A program made the translations under genes and the position numbers. Positions 20,165-28,843 of a stretch of DNA of 64,000 nt are shown here, piece after piece. Position 1 is the stretch's first letter, and each line of letters begins with the position of its first letter. A model generated the notes under the pieces. It made no database searches. It was not told the origin of the DNA and worked only from the letters and a program-made list of their open reading frames with translations. Source of the DNA: Pseudomonas saponiphila (lineage in GTDB: Bacteria > Pseudomonadota > Gammaproteobacteria > Pseudomonadales > Pseudomonadaceae); assembly GCF_900105185.1 (NCBI RefSeq), contig NZ_FNTJ01000001.1, forward strand, positions 3,554,501 through 3,618,500, in the 5' to 3' direction.

Positions 20165-20914
20165 TCACGATGCGGCTTGTTCCTCGGCTTTTTTTCGGCG
20201 CAGCGACTCGCCTTTCATCGTCAGTCGGTAGGCGTTGTGCACCAGGCGGTCGAGGATGGCATCGGCCAGGGTCGGGTCGTTGATCCAGCCGTGCCAGTGC
20301 TCGATGGGCAGTTGGCTCGTCAGGATGGTGGAGCGGCTGCCAGCGCGGTCGTCGATCACCTCCAGCAGGTCATGCCGGGCTCCTTCCTCCAGCGGGGCTA
20401 GCGCCCAGTCGTCCAGCACCAGGACGTCGACCTTTGCCAGCTGTTGCAGGGTACGGCCGAAGCTGCCGTCGCCATGAGCGATGCGCAGTTGTTCCAGCAG
20501 GCGCGGGGTGCGCAGGTACAGGGTGCTATAGCCCTGGCGGCAGGCCTGGTTGCCCAGGGCGCAGGCCAGCCAGGTTTTGCCGGCACCGGTCGGGCCGGTC
20601 AGCAGCAGGTTGTGCTGCTGGCGGATCCAGTCGCCACTGGCCAGGGTGGCGATCAGACGCTCGTCCAGGGCGCGTCCGGTGCGGCGGTCGAGATCTTCCA
20701 GGCAGGCGTTGGCGTACTTGAGCTTGGCCTTCTTGCGCAGCCGTACCAGGCGCTGGTTGTCACGCCAGGCCAGTTCGCGGTCGAGCAGTAGGCCGAGGCG
20801 TTCATCGAAGCTCAGGCTGTGGCTGGCCGGCAGCGTCCATTGCTCTTCCAGGGCGCGGGCCATGCCGTCCAGGCGTAGCTGGTGCAGTTGATTCAGGGTG
20901 TGTTGCGGCATCAT
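20165..20914 (-). CDS. istB: IS21-family ATPase helper IstB
   Basis: This 249-residue AAA+ protein has Walker [10 protein letters not shown] at about residues 107-115 and Walker B VLVLDDW near 164-170. The start [13 protein letters not shown] follows AGGAG. IstB assists IstA in strand transfer and target selection. Its start lies inside the end of istA, an overlap of 113 bases. The longer in-frame extension to 21115 has no ribosome site and was rejected. Confidence 0.95.
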   Translation of the reverse strand: MMPQHTLNQLHQLRLDGMARALEEQWTLPASHSLSFDERLGLLLDRELAWRDNQRLVRLRKKAKLKYANACLEDLDRRTGRALDERLIATLASGDWIRQQHNLLLTGPTGAGKTWLACALGNQACRQGYSTLYLRTPRLLEQLRIAHGDGSFGRTLQQLAKVDVLVLDDWALAPLEEGARHDLLEVIDDRAGSRSTILTSQLPIEHWHGWINDPTLADAILDRLVHNAYRLTMKGESLRRKKAEEQAAS

Positions 20915-22487
20915 CGAACAGCTCCTGTTGCGGGGGTTGGTAGTAGTCGGCGCCACGGACGTTCTCGTGGTCGCCGGGTAAGGTCGTTTCGGCGGCACGC
21001 TGGGGCAGCGGCTGTTGATCCAGGCCTTGCTGGAGCAGGTTGCGCACGCTGCGCCCGGTGAAGGCGCGCAGGTGTACGGCACGTTCGGCAGCGGCTTCCA
21101 GGCGTGCATTGCCATAGCGCCGGGCCAGCGAGAGCAGGCCGAGGCAGGCGCGGTAGCCCATCTCCGGGTGCGGCTTGTGGGTCAGTTGGTGATCGATCAG
21201 TTGGCGCGTGTAGGGGCCGATCCGCGCGCCCCAGTCGAGCAGGCGTTGTGGCGTCCATTCGCGATGCGCCTGGTGCGCCGCGGGCATGTGCTCGCGCTGG
21301 GTACTGTAAGCGCCGCGTCGCCCCAGCAGCAGGTGGCTGGCCACCCGCCGGTTGCCATGCAGCACTTCCAGGGTGTGTGCCGTCAGTCGCACGTCCACGT
21401 TCTGCCGGGCCAGGGCGGAGGGCACGCTGTAGAAGCTGCCATTGACCTCGATGTGGTAGTCGATGCTGACCTTGCAGCGCTTGAAGGTGGCGACCTCGTA
21501 GGGATGCACCGGCAGCGCTCGCAAGGCCGGGCGATCCAGGCGCTCGAACCAGTCGCGCCGGCAGCCATCGAGCCGCTTGAACGGGCGCCGATTCAGATCC
21601 TCCAGCAGCTCGGCGATGGCCTGGTTAAGCGCATGCAGGCTGAAGAACTGCCGATGGCGCAGCCGCGCCATGATCCAGCGCTCGACCACCTGCACCGCCA
21701 CCTCGGCCTTGGCCTTGTCCTGAGGCTTGCGTGGCCGTGCCGGCAGGATCACCGTCTGGTAATGACGCGCGCACTCCAGCGTGGCCCGGTTCAGGCCCGG
21801 CTCGTAGCGATCCGGCTGGGCGACCAGGGCGCGCGGATTGTCCGGCACAACCATTTCCGGCACGCCGCCAAAGTAGGTCAGAGCCTGGCCCAGCGAGGTC
21901 AGCCAGTCCACCTGGGTTTCGCCTGGCGTCGCGCAGGCATAGGTGTAATTCGAGGCGCCCAGGGCGGCGACGAAGATGTGCGCCCGGCGCACTTCGCCGG
22001 TGGCCGGGTCGACCACCGGCAGCGTCGGCCCGGCATAGTCGATGAATAGCTTCTCGCCCGCACGGTGCAGCTGACGCATCGAACGTTTGAGCGTCTGGGC
22101 GTAGCGCCGGTAGTGCTCGACGAACTGGGTGTAGCGGTAGGTCGGCTGGCCCGCATGCGCGGCGAGATATTCCTCCCACAGCAGCTGCAAGGTCACGCCC
22201 TTGCGTCGCAACTCGCGGTGGATGCTCAGCACATCGGGCAGCACTCGCTCACCGCGCGGCTTGTTCGTCGACGTCGGTGCAAACAAGGCGGCCGCCAGCG
22301 CGGCCTCGTCCATGGCCACCAGCGCCGGCCAGTCCAGCCCGGCCACCCGCGCCGCCGCGATGTACTTGCTAACCACGCCCTTGGACAGCTGCAAGGCACG
22401 GGCAATCTTCTCGTGGGACAAGCCGGCCTCAAACTTGAGGCGCAGACATTCTTTGATGTTTCGCATGGCTACTCGCGGCGCCGCCAT
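20802..22487 (-). CDS. istA: IS21-family DDE transposase IstA
   Basis: This 561-residue protein has an N-terminal HTH ([36 protein letters not shown]) and an integrase core with FIDYAG (D150), VVPDNPRA (D216) and DKAKAEV (E262). A strong GGGAGAGGAAG precedes its ATG. The C-terminal 40 or so residues (after [10 protein letters not shown]) extend past the usual IstA end and overlap istB in another frame. Confidence 0.95.
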   Translation of the reverse strand: MAAPRVAMRNIKECLRLKFEAGLSHEKIARALQLSKGVVSKYIAAARVAGLDWPALVAMDEAALAAALFAPTSTNKPRGERVLPDVLSIHRELRRKGVTLQLLWEEYLAAHAGQPTYRYTQFVEHYRRYAQTLKRSMRQLHRAGEKLFIDYAGPTLPVVDPATGEVRRAHIFVAALGASNYTYACATPGETQVDWLTSLGQALTYFGGVPEMVVPDNPRALVAQPDRYEPGLNRATLECARHYQTVILPARPRKPQDKAKAEVAVQVVERWIMARLRHRQFFSLHALNQAIAELLEDLNRRPFKRLDGCRRDWFERLDRPALRALPVHPYEVATFKRCKVSIDYHIEVNGSFYSVPSALARQNVDVRLTAHTLEVLHGNRRVASHLLLGRRGAYSTQREHMPAAHQAHREWTPQRLLDWGARIGPYTRQLIDHQLTHKPHPEMGYRACLGLLSLARRYGNARLEAAAERAVHLRAFTGRSVRNLLQQGLDQQPLPQRAAETTLPGDHENVRGADYYQPPQQELFDDAATHPESTAPATPGRHGPRPGRAMDAAGQPQPELR

Positions 22488-22547
22488 CTTCCTCTCCCGA
22501 AATCGGTCGAGGATGGCGGCGCATCAGGTCATGCGCAACGAAGGGGA

Positions 22548-22712
22548 AGGCTTTCGCTAAGTCGTGACCGGCGATTTCGGTAAGCCGTGACCACCTGTTT
22601 CGGAACAGGCGGAAAATCGGTCACGTTGCTACCGAAATGAGCGGTCACGCGTTAGCGAAATGACCGGTCACGATCAACCGAAACGGCCGGTCACGGTGCT
22701 CCGAAATCCGCA
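22548..22712. repeat. Subterminal transposase-binding type repeats of the IS21-family element (right end)
   Basis: About six copies of the motif TTTCGGTAAGCCGTGACC and variants occur, two in plus orientation (22553-22590) and four inverted (CGGTCACG...CCGAAAT) up to the terminus. The left end carries two copies (20076-20118). Multiple terminal repeats are a known feature of IS21. Confidence 0.75.
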
Positions 22713-22935
22713 CCTACCGGAATGTTCCGCGATACCGGGCGAACGTAGGAGCTGGCTTGCCAGCGAAGGCGATCCCAGGAACGGCGCATGCCTTGCGGGC
22801 CTCCTCGCCGGCAAGCCGGCTCCTACCGGAATGTTCCGCGACACCGGGCGAGCGTAGGAGCTGGCTTGCCAGCGAAGGCGATCCCAGGAACGGCGCATGC
22901 CTTGCGGGCCTCTTCGCCGGCAAGCCGGCTCCTAC
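22713..22935. repeat. Tandem 109-bp REP/BIME array, right part
   Basis: After the target duplication the interrupted fifth unit resumes, followed by units starting at 22747 and 22856. Sequence is near identical to the left part, apart from a few substitutions (ACCCCAGG versus ATCCCAGG). The array ends in the stop codon of the neighbouring binding-protein gene. Confidence 0.92.
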
Positions 22936-23945
22936 ATCAGGGCGGCAGTGACTTTGGCGGCGATGTCCTGGGGCACCCAGGCGCGCCAGAGCTCGGGGTG
23001 TTGCTTGAGGAAGGCCCGAGCCGCGTCACGGGGAGCACTGTGGCTTTCGCTCATCTGCGCCAGGGCCTGGTTGAGGGGATCGATGGGCAGGTCGACCCTG
23101 GCGAAGAATTCAACCAGTTGCGGGTACTGCTTCTGGAATGGCGCGGACACGCCAATCGACAACCTGGAGGCCAGGGAACGGCTCGGCCGCGGGTTGGGGT
23201 TGTCGGCGTCGGTCAGGGTCTTCCAGGCTTCGGCGTCAAACGGCGGCTCTTGCAGTTGCACCAGCTTGAAGCGCCCGAGCAAGGGCGTGGGCGACCAGTA
23301 ATAGAACAGAATCGGCTTGCCGCGACGAATCGCCGAGCTGATCTCCGCATCCAGCGCCGCCCCGGAACCGCTGCGAAAATTCACATAGCTGTCTTGCAGG
23401 CCATAGGCCTTGAGCTTCTGCTGGTTGACGATTTCCGAAGTCCAGCCGATCGGGCTGTTGAGGAAGCGCCCCTTGCCCGGAGTCTCCGGGTCCCTGAACA
23501 CCTCCTTGTAGCGGGCCAGGTCCGCGACGCTGCGCAACTCCGGCGCCAGCGGCTTGAGGCCCCTGGCCGGATCGCCCTTGATCACGTACTCCGGCACCCA
23601 CCAGCCTTCGGTGGCGCCCTTGACCGTATCCCCCAGGGCCATCACCTTGCCCTCGGCCTCGGCCTTGACCCACACCGGGCTGCGCCCGGCCCACTCTTCG
23701 CCGATCACCTGGATATCGTTGCTGGCCAGGGCGGTTTCCAGGGTGATGGTGGTGCCCGGCAGGGTATCGGTGGGCAAGCCGTAACCGCTCTCCACCACGA
23801 TGCGCAGGATCTCGGTGATCAGGCTGCCGCTTTCCCAGTTCAGGTCGGCGAAGTGGATCGGCTCGGCGGCCATGGCCGACGGCAACGGATTCAAGCCGGC
23901 CAGGGTCAGCAGGCCACTGACCAGCAGCGCTCGAAAGCCTTTCAT
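22932..23945 (-). CDS. Quaternary amine (glycine betaine/choline-type) ABC transporter substrate-binding protein, orphan
   Basis: This 337-residue periplasmic protein has a signal peptide (residues 1-27, ending AMAA) and an OpuAC domain (IHFADLNWESGSLITEILRIVVESGYG, GWWVPEYVI, PIGWTSEIVNQQKLKAYGL, PILFYYWSPTPLL). Such proteins bind glycine betaine, choline, carnitine or similar cations through aromatic residues. No permease or ATPase gene lies nearby, so it must use a transporter encoded elsewhere. Its TAG stop is the first codon of the REP array, so the C-terminus TAALM may have been set by repeat insertion. Confidence 0.85.
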   Translation of the reverse strand: MKGFRALLVSGLLTLAGLNPLPSAMAAEPIHFADLNWESGSLITEILRIVVESGYGLPTDTLPGTTITLETALASNDIQVIGEEWAGRSPVWVKAEAEGKVMALGDTVKGATEGWWVPEYVIKGDPARGLKPLAPELRSVADLARYKEVFRDPETPGKGRFLNSPIGWTSEIVNQQKLKAYGLQDSYVNFRSGSGAALDAEISSAIRRGKPILFYYWSPTPLLGRFKLVQLQEPPFDAEAWKTLTDADNPNPRPSRSLASRLSIGVSAPFQKQYPQLVEFFARVDLPIDPLNQALAQMSESHSAPRDAARAFLKQHPELWRAWVPQDIAAKVTAALM

Positions 23946-24082
23946 GGGGTAAACCTCGCGGAATCGGGACCAGGGCCAAGAGGGACACGCTGCACTAATG
24001 CGTGCGACCCCTGAAGCATTGAGTCAACTGACTGTAGTAGAGGTTGCGTATTTTCCACCGGGAACGATGCCGGAATCGGCCA

Positions 24083-24286
24083 TCAAGGGTCTGCTGGCTC
24101 CTGCAAGCGCTGCAACTCGCGGCGCACCATGCTGGCATAGGCCGCCGGACGCAGGTGATACAACTCGCCGGCCACCCAGTTCAGCCAAGCGCCCTGCAAG
24201 CGGGGCTTTTCGGCGAACAGGCGCCGGGCCTCTTCGGCGGCGGCCTGCTGATGCTGGCGATGAAATTCGGCGCGGCCCTGGCTCAT
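24083..24286 (-). CDS. Small hypothetical protein, coupled to the gene upstream
   Basis: This 67-residue protein (MSQGRAEFHRQHQQAAAEEARRLF...) is alanine/arginine-rich and helical, ending RELQRLQEPADP. Its ATG shares one base with the TGA of the upstream gene (TGATG). A GTG one codon earlier is also possible. The coupling supports it being real. No family was recognised. Confidence 0.6.
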   Translation of the reverse strand: MSQGRAEFHRQHQQAAAEEARRLFAEKPRLQGAWLNWVAGELYHLRPAAYASMVRRELQRLQEPADP

Positions 24287-24756
24287 CACTCGCTGGCCTT
24301 GAAACTCACCAGCTCGCCCTTGCGGAATTTGGCGGCCTTGGCGGTGACGGCCTTGAGGGTCTTGGTCAGGCCTTCCTGCAATTGCTCGTTGGCGGCGAAG
24401 AGCGTCACCACCGAATGCCCTTCCTTGAAGACGATCCCCTGCCCCAGGGGGCTGCTGACAAAGGCATAGTCGCCCAGGCCGTAGACGGTGAGCTTGATCT
24501 CGCGAAAGCGGATCTCCAGCTTGCCGCCTTCCCGGCTGGGCAGCACGGCGGCGCGAAAATGATCGCCGACCTTGAGTTCCAGGCGTGGCTTGTCGTCCAC
24601 CACCAGCGCCGTCTCGGTATCGATCTCGGCGACGTAGAAGCCTTCAGCGGATTGTTCGGTGATGTAGACAAAACGAGATTGGAACTGCTTGACCAACTTT
24701 GCGCGCAAATCACCCAACACGAACAACGCATGCATTTCAAGATTACTTACTGCCAA
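24286..24756 (-). CDS. Conserved hypothetical protein, probable TTG start
   Basis: The soluble product of about 156 residues (AVSNLEMHALFVLGDLRAKLVKQFQ...) contains beta-rich segments (VYITEQSAEGFYVAEIDTETALVVDD) and ends KAAKFRKGELVSFKASE. A GGGGAG Shine-Dalgarno lies 6 bases before a TTG at 24754-24756. Alternatives are ATG at 24735 (no good site) and ATG at 24810 (cysteine-rich unlikely extension). I recognise no domain with confidence. It is followed by a coupled small gene. Confidence 0.65.
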   Translation of the reverse strand: MAVSNLEMHALFVLGDLRAKLVKQFQSRFVYITEQSAEGFYVAEIDTETALVVDDKPRLELKVGDHFRAAVLPSREGGKLEIRFREIKLTVYGLGDYAFVSSPLGQGIVFKEGHSVVTLFAANEQLQEGLTKTLKAVTAKAAKFRKGELVSFKASE

Positions 24757-25428
24757 GGAACACTCCCCGATACTCAAAAGGGTGCCGCCCGTAAAAAAAG
24801 GACAGCACAAAAAACCGCCATGACGGCGTGATCACCCCAATCAGTTACCCTAAAAAACACTCAAATGCAGCGAACACTCCAGGCCACGGCATTGACGCCG
24901 GCGCTGAGCAACGGGCATTTCGCCGAAGCATCAGGCACAGGTCGAAGTCTGTAGGAGTAGGCTCTGACACCCCGAAAAGTGTGGCGGCGAATTATCTGGG
25001 ACGGGTACTAAAAACAGGCCGGAAAGCCGGATATACCCCAAGATTGAATCCCCGGATCGGCAGCCACTTCGGGTTGCACAGGCAATTCTAGAGCAACTTT
25101 GTGCATTTCGACCATTTAAAGCGAGCAATCCATGGTTGCCCGGACTTTCATTAGTACAAAGACTAATGTTGCACACCAGTCGGTAATCTTGCCCTGAGCC
25201 GTCCACGCAGGCCCGGCATTCTAACCAGTAATACTCTGGAGCAGTGATCTGGATCGGCGGATTCAAGCGTCAGAAAGTTCACTTTAGTGCCTCGGAACAT
25301 TCGCTACCTAAAACCGCAATGACATAACTCAGCCCGTCGCCAGCCAACAGCTGCCATACTCCGCCGCTGGTTGAACAGCCGCGGTACGGGCGTTCAAGCA
25401 CTCACTCATCTCCAAGGGAAGGCTAGAC
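24757..25428. other. Intergenic region of about 670 bp, no gene recognised
   Basis: The segment is less GC-rich than its surroundings and holds short open frames without ribosome sites on both strands. I see short dyads (for example CAGGCCGGAAAGCCGG near 25015, and CATTAGTACAAAGACTAATG at 25149-25168). A small RNA is possible but not supported by a known family. A degenerate REP half (TGTAGGAGTAGGCT) lies near 24950. Confidence 0.4.
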
Positions 25429-25659
25429 GTGACCGAACTAGATATTGGCGAGTTTTTCATTCGTGGCGAGTGCAGAGAAGTCGAAGGCGAATTCCAGGCC
25501 GTGATTGCCATGCGCGCCAAACCTCCACTGACTCAGATCACCTTCCACCAAGTGGAACGGGACCGCTGGTTCAAGACCTCGGAAGAAGCCCTGGCCGCAG
25601 CCAAGGCCTCGGCCAAGGCTCTCAAGCTGGCCATTGACCAGGGCGCCCTGAACGCCTGA
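25429..25659 (+). CDS. Small hypothetical protein (GTG start)
   Basis: This 76-residue acidic/alanine-rich protein (MTELDIGEFFIRGECREVEGEFQAVIAMRAK..., with WFKTSEEALAAAKASAKALK near the end) starts with GTG preceded by AAGGGAAGGCTAGAC. It appears to be a small alpha/beta soluble protein. A GC-rich hairpin lies 25 bp downstream. No family recognised. Confidence 0.65.
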   Translation: MTELDIGEFFIRGECREVEGEFQAVIAMRAKPPLTQITFHQVERDRWFKTSEEALAAAKASAKALKLAIDQGALNA

Positions 25660-25684
25660 TACCCCTTCTTCGCTCGAACCCACC

Positions 25685-25716
25685 CGCCGCCCTCGCCCCA
25701 CCGGCTGAGGGCGGCG
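25685..25716. terminator. GC-rich hairpin between convergent small genes
   Basis: CGCCGCCCTC and GAGGGCGGCG form a perfect 10-bp stem around a 12-base loop, midway between two convergent genes. A T-tract is absent, so it may act weakly or in both directions. Confidence 0.5.
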
Positions 25717-25762
25717 ACGGGAGCCCAACGACCAGCCTCGAATCCAGGCGCCCGGCCAGGCT

Positions 25763-25981
25763 TCAAGCCGAGTACCTGAGCCCCTGGCGCACGCCCTGGA
25801 CCGTCGCCAGTTGTGCCAGCCACACCTGCCGACACTCCTCGGCCTCGACCCGACTGGCAAACGCGGTGCCACGCTGCTCGCCATTGACCAGCACCACCCA
25901 GCACGCCTTGCGCCCCAGGGCCCGCAGCGAAGCGGGAACGCCACTGCCAATCATCACTGCCACATCGACTTTGCTGTGCAT
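25763..25981 (-). CDS. Small hypothetical protein
   Basis: This 72-residue protein (MHSKVDVAVMIGSGVPASLRALGRKACWVVLVNG..., with AFASRVEAEECRQVWLAQLATVQGVRQG) follows GAGGTACACC. It is soluble with one cysteine in the strand segment. It is convergent with the small GTG-start gene and precedes a chemoreceptor gene. No family recognised. Confidence 0.55.
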   Translation of the reverse strand: MHSKVDVAVMIGSGVPASLRALGRKACWVVLVNGEQRGTAFASRVEAEECRQVWLAQLATVQGVRQGLRYSA

Positions 25982-26099
25982 GGTGTACCTCGCGGAATTA
26001 GTTAGCTCCCTAACGATGTCGAGATACTAATCGCTTCCCGGCCTCTGTAACAGCCCGAATCTGCACAGCAGCATTACCCCGCGAGTAACAATCGGCCCC

Positions 26100-27731
26100 T
26101 CAAGACTTGTGCCGGGGAGCGCTCTGCTCGGGCTTGTAGCCCAGGCGCAGGCCGCCCCAATGCCGCCCCTGAACCATGATCGGCACCGACAGGTCATGCA
26201 TCAGCTCGCCGGTATCGCGGGTGTAGGTCTGCAGCAACAACGGCTGCTGGTGACTGCCGCAACGGATACCGGTGCGATCGGCGAACTTGCGCTTGCTGCG
26301 GTTGTGCAGGTTGTCCACCTGGGGATCACCAGTAAGCGGCTGGGAGAAGATCTTGTTGTGGGTCGGTACGTAGCCTTCCTGGGTGCAGGCGATGGCGAAC
26401 ACCAGGCCGTCGTGGCGCGGCAGCAGGGACTCCTGGATCGCTGGCAGCACCTGGTCGGTGTAGCGGTCGAAACGGGTCTGGTACTTGGGCGGCTGGGTAT
26501 TGGCGATCAACTGATAGTGGCGGTCGAACAAGTCATCGAGGCTGATGCGGTTCTGCGCCAGGTCGTTCTCGAACTGCTCGGCGATGCGCCGCGCGCCCTC
26601 GCGGGCCAGGTCATAGATGCGCTGGTGATAGTCGTCCAGGCCCACCGCCGCCAGACGCTCGCTGATGGTTTCCGCCTGCCCTTCCATCTGCACCGCGGCC
26701 TCGGCCAGGCTGCGGGTCTGCTGGTCGCTGACGGCCAGGTCGCTGCGCATCTGCTCCACGGCGTGGAACAGGCTGTCGAGCTGTTCGCGGTTGGTATCGG
26801 CGCCCCGGGCGATCTCGCTGACCTGCCCCTCCACCCCGGCCGCCAGGCTCGCAATGTTCTCCAGGTGACGGCCGGTGAGCTCGACCTGCTCGACCCCCAG
26901 GTTGAGGTCATCGGACAGCTGGCGGATCTGTTCCACCACGTCGCTGGTGCGCTGCTGGATATCGGCCACCATCACCCCCACCTCGTCGGTGGCCGCGGCG
27001 GTGCGCCCGGCCAGCCCACGCACTTCGTCGGCGACCACGGCGAAACCACGCCCGTGCTCCCCGGCCCGGGCCGCCTCGATGGCCGCATTCAGCGCCAGCA
27101 GATTGGTCTGGCTGGCGATGGACTGGATCACCAGGGTTACCCGCTGGATCTCTTCGCTGCGCTGGCTCAAAGCTTCGATCAGCTCGCGACTGCCATTGGC
27201 GCGCTGGCTCAGGGAGTGCATGCGGCTGATGGACTCGCCCAGCACCGTGCGCCCCTCGGCGCTGCTGGCATGGGCCTCGCTGGCGGCGTCCAGGGCTTGC
27301 CGGCTGAGTTGCGAGGTGACCTGTTCAGTCCTGATCATCACCTCGGCATTGCCGACGATGCGCGCCGCCGCGTCGAGCTGGGACTGCAGGCGGTCTGCCA
27401 ACTGGGTCACCGAATAGGCCACGCCGGCAGCGGACAGCGCATTGTGGGTGGTGCTGTAGGATAGGTCGCGGGTCAGCGCCGACAGCTCATTGTCGGTCGC
27501 CACCGGCACCTCGCAGGCCTTGCGCGAGCGCAGCCGGGGTATCCAGATCACCAGCACCGCCAGCGGCAGGCACAGGTACAGCGGCCAGCCGCCCAGGGCC
27601 TGACCGGCGAACAGCCCCATCAGCGCCGCGCTCTGCAACGACGGCGACCACCAGCGGGCGGCGGTTTCGGGTGTTGCCAGCGGCTGCGCGGCCGACGCCG
27701 CTAGAGATCCATCCCTTGACATCTTTGTCAC
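26100..27731 (-). CDS. Methyl-accepting chemotaxis protein with C-terminal sensory domain
   Basis: This 543-residue protein has a short N-terminal hydrophobic region (residues 34-65, two adjacent helices) and no periplasmic ligand domain. The signalling hairpin is clear ([40 protein letters not shown], about 202-241). A C-terminal domain of about 160 residues follows ([74 protein letters not shown]). That domain occurs in other pseudomonad receptors and suggests intracellular sensing. Signal unknown. The start could instead be MSRDG nine bases later. Confidence 0.87.
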   Translation of the reverse strand: MTKMSRDGSLAASAAQPLATPETAARWWSPSLQSAALMGLFAGQALGGWPLYLCLPLAVLVIWIPRLRSRKACEVPVATDNELSALTRDLSYSTTHNALSAAGVAYSVTQLADRLQSQLDAAARIVGNAEVMIRTEQVTSQLSRQALDAASEAHASSAEGRTVLGESISRMHSLSQRANGSRELIEALSQRSEEIQRVTLVIQSIASQTNLLALNAAIEAARAGEHGRGFAVVADEVRGLAGRTAAATDEVGVMVADIQQRTSDVVEQIRQLSDDLNLGVEQVELTGRHLENIASLAAGVEGQVSEIARGADTNREQLDSLFHAVEQMRSDLAVSDQQTRSLAEAAVQMEGQAETISERLAAVGLDDYHQRIYDLAREGARRIAEQFENDLAQNRISLDDLFDRHYQLIANTQPPKYQTRFDRYTDQVLPAIQESLLPRHDGLVFAIACTQEGYVPTHNKIFSQPLTGDPQVDNLHNRSKRKFADRTGIRCGSHQQPLLLQTYTRDTGELMHDLSVPIMVQGRHWGGLRLGYKPEQSAPRHKS

Positions 27732-27984
27732 CCCACATCGTTCTCATTGTTTGCGGCATTAGACGCCTCTAAAAGGCCATTAACCATGGTCCCTTAGTAG
27801 GAAGAAGAGTAGCGGCAAGCTACAAGCAGCAAGCGGCATGTGCGAGGCATTATTCAGGGTCTGAAGAGGGGGATGTTGCAGTAGATCAAGGGAAGTGAAG
27901 ACTGGCGTAGGAGCGCCGGGGACTGGCTCTCGCCCCAGTGCGCAGCGCTGGCACGGCTACGCACTCGGAGGCAAGGATGCACTT
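27732..27984. other. Intergenic region with degenerate repeats, no gene
   Basis: The region holds AGCTACAAGCAGCAAGC-type short repeats common between fluorescens-group genes and a decayed REP half (GCGTAGGAGCGCCGGGG). No open frame has a good ribosome site. Confidence 0.4.
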
Positions 27985-28013
27985 GCAGCTTGAAGCTACA
28001 AGCTTGCAGCTGC
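27985..28013 (-). terminator. Imperfect 13-bp hairpin at the dksA2 3' end
   Basis: GCAGCTTGAAGCT and AGCTTGCAGCTGC pair with two mismatches around ACA, starting 2 bp past the dksA2 stop. The motif belongs to the AGCTTGCAGCT repeat type and may serve as terminator or RNA-stability hairpin. Confidence 0.5.
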
Positions 28014-28015
28014 TT

Positions 28016-28420
28016 TCAAGCCTGACGCTGATGCTTGTCGATCTGCTCGTGGCGTTCTTGGGCTTCGATGCAGTACTTGGTGGTCGGGCTGATCAGCAGG
28101 CGCTTGAGGCCGATCGGCTCGCCGCTGTCGTCGCACCAGCCGAAGGTGTCGTCACTGATCCGGCCCAGGGCCTGCTCCAGTTGCGGCAGCATGCGCTGAT
28201 CGCGATCAATGGCGTTGACCAGCCAGGTGCGCTCTTCTTCGACGGAAGCGGCGTCGGCCGGGTCAGCCGGGGTGTCCAGGCTTTCAATGGCGATCCGGTT
28301 CTGTTCGATGCGCTCGTGGGTTTCCACCTTCATGGCTTGCAACAGGTCGCTGAAAAAAGCGTGCTGCTCGGCATTCATGTAGTCATCCGCCGGCATGGCC
28401 AGCAACTTTTCCTTGGTCAT
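28016..28420 (-). CDS. dksA2: DksA-like transcription factor without a full zinc finger (DksA2 type)
   Basis: This 134-residue protein has a DksA coiled coil (HERIEQNRIAIESLDTPADPADAASVEEERTWLVNAIDRDQRML) with the acidic tip region (DPADAAS), followed by a C-terminal domain FGWCDDSGEPIG...TKYCIEAQERHE. Only the first cysteine of each CxxC pair remains (CDDS and CIEA), the pattern of P. aeruginosa DksA2 (PA5536), which replaces DksA under zinc limitation. It binds the RNA polymerase secondary channel. The start MTKEKLLAMPADDY was chosen. No Zur box was identified by eye. Confidence 0.88.
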   Translation of the reverse strand: MTKEKLLAMPADDYMNAEQHAFFSDLLQAMKVETHERIEQNRIAIESLDTPADPADAASVEEERTWLVNAIDRDQRMLPQLEQALGRISDDTFGWCDDSGEPIGLKRLLISPTTKYCIEAQERHEQIDKHQRQA

Positions 28421-28608
28421 TGATTTCTCTATAAAAAATACGTGCATTAAGGCGAATTCAAACTGTTTCCGGTTGACCCGTCAGGTCATCAGAAAGGCGC
28501 CATACCTTCCAAGCGCCACCCGGCACTCAATTTACGAGGGGCGGCAGTCTAAGGCCGGTTTGAGGGCGCAGCAACTGAAATGACAGCGAATCTGTCCGAC
28601 AAAGCGCA

Positions 28609-28632
28609 CAAAGCCCGTAATCACGGGCTTTG
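28609..28632. terminator. Hairpin terminator, likely bidirectional
   Basis: CAAAGCCCGT and ACGGGCTTTG form a 10-bp stem around AATC. The shape is typical of Rho-independent terminators. It lies downstream of the inositol permease gene, with a REP half and a 200-bp gap between them, and upstream of dksA2. The 28421-28843 gap otherwise holds no supported gene. Confidence 0.6.
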
Positions 28633-28747
28633 CTGGCGCTTATCGGAGTACGTTTATAACAAAAAATTCCATAGAGGCGTGCCTGTTAGAAGACAAACGG
28701 CAGTACCGGACAGCCAATTCGAGCCTTTTACCCCCTGTTTCACCTCT

Positions 28748-28825
28748 TGTAGGAGCCGGCTTGCCGGCGAACCGGCCAGCCAGCGTTGCATTCCCTTATG
28801 GGCTCCTTTGCGGCCAAGCCAGCGC
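28748..28825. repeat. Decayed REP pair
   Basis: TGTAGGAGCCGGCTTGCCGGCGAACCGG is an intact REP half; the partner GCTCCTTTGCGGCCAAGCCAGCGCC is degenerate. It ends next to the 3' end of the inositol permease gene. Confidence 0.75.
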
Positions 28826-28843
28826 CGCCGCCAGGCCACTGCC

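Larger units (their letters stand above)
20072..22712 (-). mobile_element. IS21-family insertion sequence (2641 bp, complete)
   Basis: The element has perfect 12-bp terminal inverted repeats TGCGGATTTCGG (20072 and the complement ending at 22712), a 6-bp target duplication CCTACC, and two genes istA and istB on the minus strand. Several subterminal copies of a motif TTTCG(G/C)TAA-CGTGACCGG lie at both ends, as expected for IS21-type transposase binding. Both genes are intact, so the element could be active. It sits inside a 109-bp REP array. Confidence 0.95.

Noticed and set aside
21015..22049. A 344-codon plus-strand frame within the IS
   Set aside because: It is antisense to istA and has no similarity to transposition proteins.
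19554..22935. Regular repeats considered as a CRISPR array
   Set aside because: The spacers are identical between units, repeats are REP palindromes, and no cas genes occur.
24757..24810. ATG start at 24810 giving an MCCPFFTGG extension
   Set aside because: No ribosome site; the TTG at 24756 with GGGGAG is better.
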